A stretch of 9,684 bases of DNA from PALSA-1004 sp046596405 (GTDB lineage Bacteria; Pseudomonadota; Gammaproteobacteria; Burkholderiales; SG8-41): NCBI GenBank assembly GCA_046596405.1, contig JBKJMN010000187.1, positions 1 to 9,684 of the forward strand, read 5' to 3'. Of the stretch, positions 6,901 to 9,684 are shown in pieces. A program made the position numbers and the translations under genes. The stretch's first letter is position 1, and each line of letters begins with the position of its first letter. A model generated the notes under the pieces. That model did no database searches. It saw only the letters and a list, made by a program, of their open reading frames with translations, and was not told the DNA's origin.

Positions 6901-8049
6901 GGCGACCGTGTATTGAGGCAGGTCGCCGAGCGCTTCGGCGAATGCCTGCGCGAAAGCGACACCGTGGCGCGCCTGGGCGGCGACGAATTTGTCGTGCTGA
7001 TCGAGGAGCTGCCCGATCCGGTGCACGTCGCCTCAATAGCGCAGAAAATTCTGACCGCGGTCGCCGAGCCTTTCATCCTCGAAGCGCAGGAATTCCAGAT
7101 CACCGCCAGCATCGGTATAAGCACCTATCCCGACGACAGCGCAGACATGCCGACGTTGCTGCAGAACGCGGACATCGCGATGTACCGCGCCAAGGAACAG
7201 GGCAAGAATAACTACCAGTTCTATTCCGCGCAGATGAACGTACACTCCGTCGAGCGGCTGACGCTCGAGTCGGGCCTGCGCCGCGCCGTGGAACGCCACG
7301 AATTCGTGCTGCATTACCAGGCCAAGATCGAAATGCAAAGCGGGCGCATCACCGGCATGGAGGCGCTCGTGCGCTGGCAGCCGCCCGACAAGCCGCTCGT
7401 GCCGCCCGCGCAGTTCATTCCGCTCGCGGAGGAAACCGGCCTGATCGTGCCGATCGGGGAGTGGGTGCTGAAGACCGCCTGCGCGCGCAATAAATCCTGG
7501 CAGGACCGGGGATTACCGCCGCTGCGCGTGGCCGTGAACCTGTCGCCGCGCCAGTTCGCGCATGAGCAGCTGCTGCAGGACGTGGCCAGAATTCTCGCCG
7601 AGACCGGGCTCGACCCGACGACGCTGGAATTCGAAATTACCGAAAGCATGGTGATGCATAATCCGCAGCACGCGGTAAAACTGCTCAACGAACTGAAGGC
7701 GATGGGAATCCATCTGTCGATCGACGATTTCGGCACCGGCTATTCATCGCTGAGCTATCTCAAGCGCTTCCCGATCGACAGCGTTAAAATCGACCGCTCG
7801 TTCATCCGCGACATTCCGGACGACCCGGACGACGCGGCCATCACCCAGGCGATCATCGCGATGGCGCACGGACTGCGGCTCACCGTCATCGCCGAAGGCG
7901 TCGAAACCAACGGGCAGGTGCGCTTCCTGCGCGACCACGGTTGCGACGAAATCCAGGGCTATTACTTCAGCAAGCCGCTGCCGGAAGCAGAATTTCTGCA
8001 CCTGTTGCAGGACAGCGTCGCCCCCAGCGCGGTGTTCGCGCTGCGCTGA
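3925..8049 (+). CDS. Membrane-bound CHASE-PAS-PAS-PAS-GAF-GGDEF-EAL cyclic-di-GMP synthase/phosphodiesterase
   Basis: This 1374-residue inner-membrane sensor should set local cyclic-di-GMP, which controls motility and biofilm. Domains in order: membrane helix about 22-41; extracytoplasmic CHASE about 75-300 (RRYPGIQAIHYAR at 105-117); second helix about 341-360; PAS1 about 395-510; PAS2 521-640; PAS3 641-762; GAF about 770-928; GGDEF about 935-1100; EAL about 1112-1365. The cyclase site GGDEF is intact (1018-1022), with an RxxD inhibitory site six residues before it (R1009, D1012). The EAL side keeps E1146 of EAL, N1205, E1237, D1267-D1268 of DDFGTGYSS, K1288, E1324/E1327 and Q1344, so both activities are plausible. 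The GAF domain has a CxCxxC cluster at 798-803. The ATG at 3925 has no good ribosome binding site, and no ATG, GTG or TTG start exists upstream in frame before the stop at 3835, so translational coupling or a later start is possible. Confidence 0.95.
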   Translation: MTPLSLRAILPSKLSKVISHGATAFLVLASGIVLSAAAAYWTAKQVDREASQKFEYEVENARDEIESRIQSYSDVLLGARGLFVSSDSVRRDEFRDYIASLDLNRRYPGIQAIHYARHLLPAQRAAFVAAVRKDASVDPRSYPHFAIRPPGERPDYVVVEFVEPMAGNEMALGLDLGGDAVRLAALSRARDSGQITASGPIALALDPRRDPGFAVRLPIYRKGAPLDTVAQRRDAFTGMLSAEFVVIDLMRGVLPAQLLQAVHVRIHDAGFADAGESPPPSAANLMFDSESPSVAAAEQPARGAADTAVLTRTKQLEVGGRRWNLDFTARHVFVNASDRRLTAATFLGGLTISLLLFGLTRSLAATGVRALALAQSITEDLRASETSLAAAQRMTQELIEVLPNPIFFKGTDGRYLGVNRAWEKFFGVDRHSFVGKAVHDLYPNSPETADRLHAMDQALWDCPGTQSYETSIATPDGRRHDTIYYKATFTGADGSVAGLIGTIIDITERKEAQTAIKESEERYRATFDQAAVGIVHTTLDGRYLKVNQKFCAMLGYAEAEVLGRMAADFSHPDDRQTGPHNRQLMIERKLDKVSEEKRYLRKDGSVIWTNRTISLARDPAGEPMYFIRVIEDITDRKEAEELYRATFDNAPVGIMHTAVEGYGILRANHRLCEMLGYTHHELLSMTSTELVHPDYRFTDQSKYRTQLMQDAVPAFSSERKFLRKDGSAIWVNRTVSLVHDAAGQPLYFIRIIEDITQRKQAEMRQTMEHKVTRLLSEAQSLEESLAEILKTISETLGCACGSCWLWDEDEQKRVCAENWGVQSPEIAEFLALNRRPQQAVRAPGGLRNRVWAHGEPVWIADVTQDPTFRRAPLAAKAGLHGAFAFPILFDDDILGVMEFFSRYSRPADEVLLLSARSIGSQIGQFLARRKAEERVRHLAHFDDLTGLPNRSTFNQRLQHALAQAQRHAKPLAVLFIDLDRFKIINDTLGHDAGDRVLRQVAERFGECLRESDTVARLGGDEFVVLIEELPDPVHVASIAQKILTAVAEPFILEAQEFQITASIGISTYPDDSADMPTLLQNADIAMYRAKEQGKNNYQFYSAQMNVHSVERLTLESGLRRAVERHEFVLHYQAKIEMQSGRITGMEALVRWQPPDKPLVPPAQFIPLAEETGLIVPIGEWVLKTACARNKSWQDRGLPPLRVAVNLSPRQFAHEQLLQDVARILAETGLDPTTLEFEITESMVMHNPQHAVKLLNELKAMGIHLSIDDFGTGYSSLSYLKRFPIDSVKIDRSFIRDIPDDPDDAAITQAIIAMAHGLRLTVIAEGVETNGQVRFLRDHGCDEIQGYYFSKPLPEAEFLHLLQDSVAPSAVFALR
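5485..6210 (+). repeat. Tandem duplication of a PAS domain inside the cyclic-di-GMP gene
   Basis: Residues 521-640 and 641-762 align along their whole length. Shared blocks are YRATFD, VGI.HT, MLGY, HPD, LRKDGS.IW.NRT.SL and YFIR.IEDIT.RK.AE. About half the positions are identical by eye, and base identity is obvious at both ends. PAS1 (395-510) is more diverged and not part of the duplication. The middle of the two copies (MAADFSHPDDRQTG against TSTELVHPDYRFTD, and helix residues after it) differs most, suggesting divergence of the ligand pocket. Confidence 0.8.
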
Positions 8050-8100
8050 CCCACGCGCCGGGAACGGCTTCGTTGCTCGACTTAACCCATGCATGCGGCG

Positions 8101-8133
8101 AATTTGTAGAGAACCGTTTTCTCAAATTAAAAT
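8101..8133 (+). promoter_or_regulatory. Candidate promoter with overlapping palindrome before the DsrE-like gene
   Basis: TTGTAG (8104-8109) and TAAAAT (8128-8133) are 18 bases apart, a reasonable sigma70 pair. The same stretch holds an interrupted palindrome: AATTT (8101-8105) with AAATT (8124-8128), and GAGAA (8109-8113) with TTCTC (8119-8123), around a five-base centre. No T-run follows, so it is a poor terminator for the gene upstream and a better fit to an operator over a promoter. It is one of the few AT-rich stretches in the window. Confidence 0.4.
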
Positions 8134-8189
8134 AGCTTTCCGGGTCCGAACTGATAGCGGCGGAACAAAACGGGGCGAGAGATAAGATC

Positions 8190-8645
8190 ATGGCTGGATT
8201 GGTCGCGGCATTTTTACTGGTTTCAGCATTGGTGTTGGCATCCGATGGTTCAGCCGTGGCGGCAGAGCCAACCCGCGATGCTGCGCGGGCAAGGGTCCAT
8301 CAGAGCCATAAGCTCGTCGTACAGGTCAGCGACGACGATCTGGCCAAATGGAACCTTACGCTGAATAACGTTAAAAATATCCAAAGCGAACTCGGGGCCG
8401 CCAACGTTGACATCGAGATCGTCGCTTACGGGCCCGGAATCAGCATGATCAGGATCGAATCTCCCGTAGCCGAGCGCGTGCGCGAGGCCATTACGGCGGG
8501 AGTCAGGGTCGTTGCGTGTAAAACCACCATGTCGAGTCAAAAACTCACCGAGGACGATATGCTCCCTGCCCTCGTGTATGTGACCGCCGGCGCGGTCGAA
8601 TTAATGGTGCGGCAACAGCAAGGCTACGCTTACCTGCGTCCCTGA
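8190..8645 (+). CDS. Exported DsrE-family (DsrE/DsrF-like) protein
   Basis: A 151-residue protein with a Sec-type signal peptide (hydrophobic 3-18, likely cleavage after AVAA near residue 25), so it probably acts in the periplasm. The mature part has the DsrE-like order: KLVVQVSDDDLAKWNLTLNN (41-60), then VDIEIVAYGPGISMIR (73-88), VAERVREAITAGVRVVAC (93-110) ending in the conserved Cys110, and a C-terminus AGAVELMVRQQQGYAYLRP. DsrE proteins handle sulfur relay in sulfur oxidisers and tRNA thiolation, but exported stand-alone members like this are uncharacterised. A single cysteine fits sulfur or thiol chemistry only as a guess. The gene is 140 bases after the cyclic-di-GMP gene on the same strand, with its own candidate promoter, and ends 18 bases from the convergent NHL gene. 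The Shine-Dalgarno (GAGAGATAAG region) is modest. Confidence 0.82.
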   Translation: MAGLVAAFLLVSALVLASDGSAVAAEPTRDAARARVHQSHKLVVQVSDDDLAKWNLTLNNVKNIQSELGAANVDIEIVAYGPGISMIRIESPVAERVREAITAGVRVVACKTTMSSQKLTEDDMLPALVYVTAGAVELMVRQQQGYAYLRP

Positions 8646-8663
8646 TAGAGTCGGCAGTCCCTG

Positions 8664-9545
8664 CTAATTCGCGCCGGCGGCTTTGAACTTGTGGATGCGC
8701 CGGCCGCGGTTCTCGGCGACGAACACGTTGCCTTTTGAATCCACGGCGATGCCGTGCGCCTGGATGAATTCGCCGGGAAACGCGCCGGGCCTGCCGAAAC
8801 TCCCTAAGTGCCTGCCACTCGCGCGGTCGATGATCTCGATTTGCGAATTGTTCTGGTTGACGACGAATATCAGCCGCTGATTCGCGTCGGGTGAGAAATC
8901 GATCGCCACCGCCGAGCCGCCGGTTTCGATCTTTTTCCCGTCGGCCGGCGGCGTATAGGGATGCCACGGGACTTCGATCACTCTTTTAAGGTTTCCCAGC
9001 TTGTCGTAGACGTGGATTTTCGAGCCGCGCCGGTTGCACACGTAGACATCCTGGTCATTCGCGATGGTCATGCAATGCACTTCGCTCATGTTTTCAGGCC
9101 GCCAGTGGCGCAGGAATTTTCCGTCCTTGTCCATCACCGCGATGCGCCGGTTGCTCTTCACCGCCTCGCCGTCGGCCACGTAGACATCGCCGTTCCGGCG
9201 GTCGACGTAAATGCTTGATGGCATCAGGAATTGCGCGGCCGGCGAATTGAGCGGCTGGCCCTTCTCCGTGCCGTCGGCGGAATCGTAAACGCCCTTCTTG
9301 CCGATCTGCAGCAGCAGCTTGCTGCCGTCGCGCGTGTATTTCTGCACCATGCCTGACGGCGCGCTGGCGATCCACAGATTGCCGTCCTGGTCAAAGTGAC
9401 AAGAGTGCAGGCGGGAATCGAGCAGCTTGAAATCCCCCCACGAATTGACGACATTCCCCGCGGGATCGAACTCGATGATCGGCGGCGCGAGTTTCCCGGC
9501 ATTCAGATCACCTTCGATCACGTCCTGCCGGTTGAGGATGAACAC
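8664..9545 (-). CDS. NHL-repeat (beta-propeller, peptidylglycine amidating lyase-like) protein, 5'-truncated
   Basis: The minus strand encodes 293 residues of a six-bladed-type beta-propeller built from NHL repeats: IIEFDPAGNVVNSWG (23-37), HSCHFDQDGNLWIASA (47-62), SIYVDRRNGDVYVAD (111-125), HCMTIANDQDVYVCNRRGSKIHVYDKLG (157-184), FSPDANQRLIFVVNQNNSQIEIID (217-240) and AHGIAVDSKGNVFVAENRGRRIHKF (263-287). The C-terminus looks complete. The only usable start is a GTG at 9545 inside a conserved stretch: the codons just before it read Asp-His, then an in-frame TAG at 9552-9554. Relatives continue upstream with a signal peptide and at least one more blade, none of which is present here. It is probably a broken gene rather than a short functional one. 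Propellers of this family are usually exported; function is unknown. No neighbour explains it. Confidence 0.8.
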   Translation of the reverse strand: MFILNRQDVIEGDLNAGKLAPPIIEFDPAGNVVNSWGDFKLLDSRLHSCHFDQDGNLWIASAPSGMVQKYTRDGSKLLLQIGKKGVYDSADGTEKGQPLNSPAAQFLMPSSIYVDRRNGDVYVADGEAVKSNRRIAVMDKDGKFLRHWRPENMSEVHCMTIANDQDVYVCNRRGSKIHVYDKLGNLKRVIEVPWHPYTPPADGKKIETGGSAVAIDFSPDANQRLIFVVNQNNSQIEIIDRASGRHLGSFGRPGAFPGEFIQAHGIAVDSKGNVFVAENRGRRIHKFKAAGAN

Positions 9546-9551
9546 GTGGTC

Positions 9552-9684
9552 CTAGAGCGCCTAACACAATGAAACACGTGTGCGTTGCAGCCAGAATTGG
9601 TGATAGCAAGGCGCCCGGTGAAGGCAATAGTCGTTCTATTGCCAAGACGACAATGCGCGAGCAACACTGCCATCGCCGATTCCG
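9552..9684. other. Unassigned sequence replacing the 5' end of the NHL gene; possible mobile or repeated element edge
   Basis: From the TAG at 9552-9554 to the window end, no frame reads as an NHL protein or any family I recognise. A minus-strand frame is open from the edge to 9518 (ATG at 9673), running out of phase into the NHL gene, with a composition that does not look like the neighbours. The stretch has a perfect 8-bp inverted repeat (9623-9643), and AACACGTG at 9573-9580 repeats the bases at 9541-9548 inside the NHL gene. A CTAG lies at the junction (9551-9554). This fits an insertion or rearrangement boundary, but no transposase or clear terminal repeat is visible. Confidence 0.4.
9623..9643. 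repeat. Perfect 8-bp inverted repeat near the window end
   Basis: GGCAATAG (9623-9630) and CTATTGCC (9636-9643) are exact reverse complements around TCGTT. The structure would form a stable hairpin in RNA or single-stranded DNA. No T-run follows on either strand, so it is not a typical terminator; it may be an operator or part of a mobile element end. Confidence 0.6.

Noticed and set aside
8646..8663. Shared bidirectional terminator between the convergent DsrE-like and NHL genes
   Set aside because: The gap is only 18 bases and contains no inverted repeat or T-run on either strand.
9552..9684. Integron attC site, suggested by GCCTAAC near 9560
   Set aside because: The heptamer resembles an attC end, but no matching GTTRGGC-type partner and no internal symmetry typical of attC is present before the window ends. 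The nearby perfect repeat is not in the expected place.
1..9684. CRISPR array, tRNA or rRNA genes
   Set aside because: No regularly spaced repeats, no tRNA cloverleaf-like stretch and no conserved rRNA sequence were seen on either strand.

Overview
The window is GC-rich DNA with proteobacterial gene content. A leucine-type (Liv) ABC transporter operon, a CHASE/PAS/GAF/GGDEF/EAL signalling protein, an exported DsrE-like protein and an NHL-repeat protein together suggest a betaproteobacterium, perhaps Burkholderiales-like. That placement is inference from gene style; no rRNA or marker gene is present.

Left block (1-3382, minus strand): three genes read leftward as one probable operon: an FAD-dependent aromatic-type monooxygenase (2138-3382), an exported branched-chain-amino-acid-type substrate-binding protein (778-2073) and a LivH-type permease cut by the window edge (1-619). 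The rest of the transporter (LivM, LivG, LivF) should lie beyond position 1. The simplest reading is uptake of a small carboxylated or aromatic compound coupled to its hydroxylation. A hairpin lies just after the binding-protein stop codon, before the permease gene.

Central intergenic region (3383-3924): no large gene. It holds candidate divergent promoters with nearly adjacent -35 boxes, a short ORF before the monooxygenase with a good ribosome binding site, several small repeats and hairpins, and, before the signalling gene, a strong Shine-Dalgarno followed by two tiny ORFs linked by stop/start overlaps.

Centre (3925-8049, plus strand): one 1374-residue membrane-bound cyclic-di-GMP enzyme. 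It has an extracytoplasmic CHASE sensor between two membrane helices, three PAS domains (the last two a tandem duplication), a GAF domain with an unusual CxCxxC cluster, and GGDEF and EAL domains that both keep their catalytic motifs.

Right block (8190-9684): a small exported DsrE-family protein on the plus strand, with its own candidate promoter, converges on a minus-strand NHL-repeat gene. That gene lacks its 5' part: an in-frame stop precedes the conserved region and the sequence beyond about 9552 does not look like the same gene. The last 130 bases contain a perfect 8-bp inverted repeat and may be the edge of a mobile or repeated element.

Most of the window is recognisable gene content. 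The least explained parts are the leader before the cyclic-di-GMP gene, the GAF cysteine cluster and the broken NHL gene boundary.
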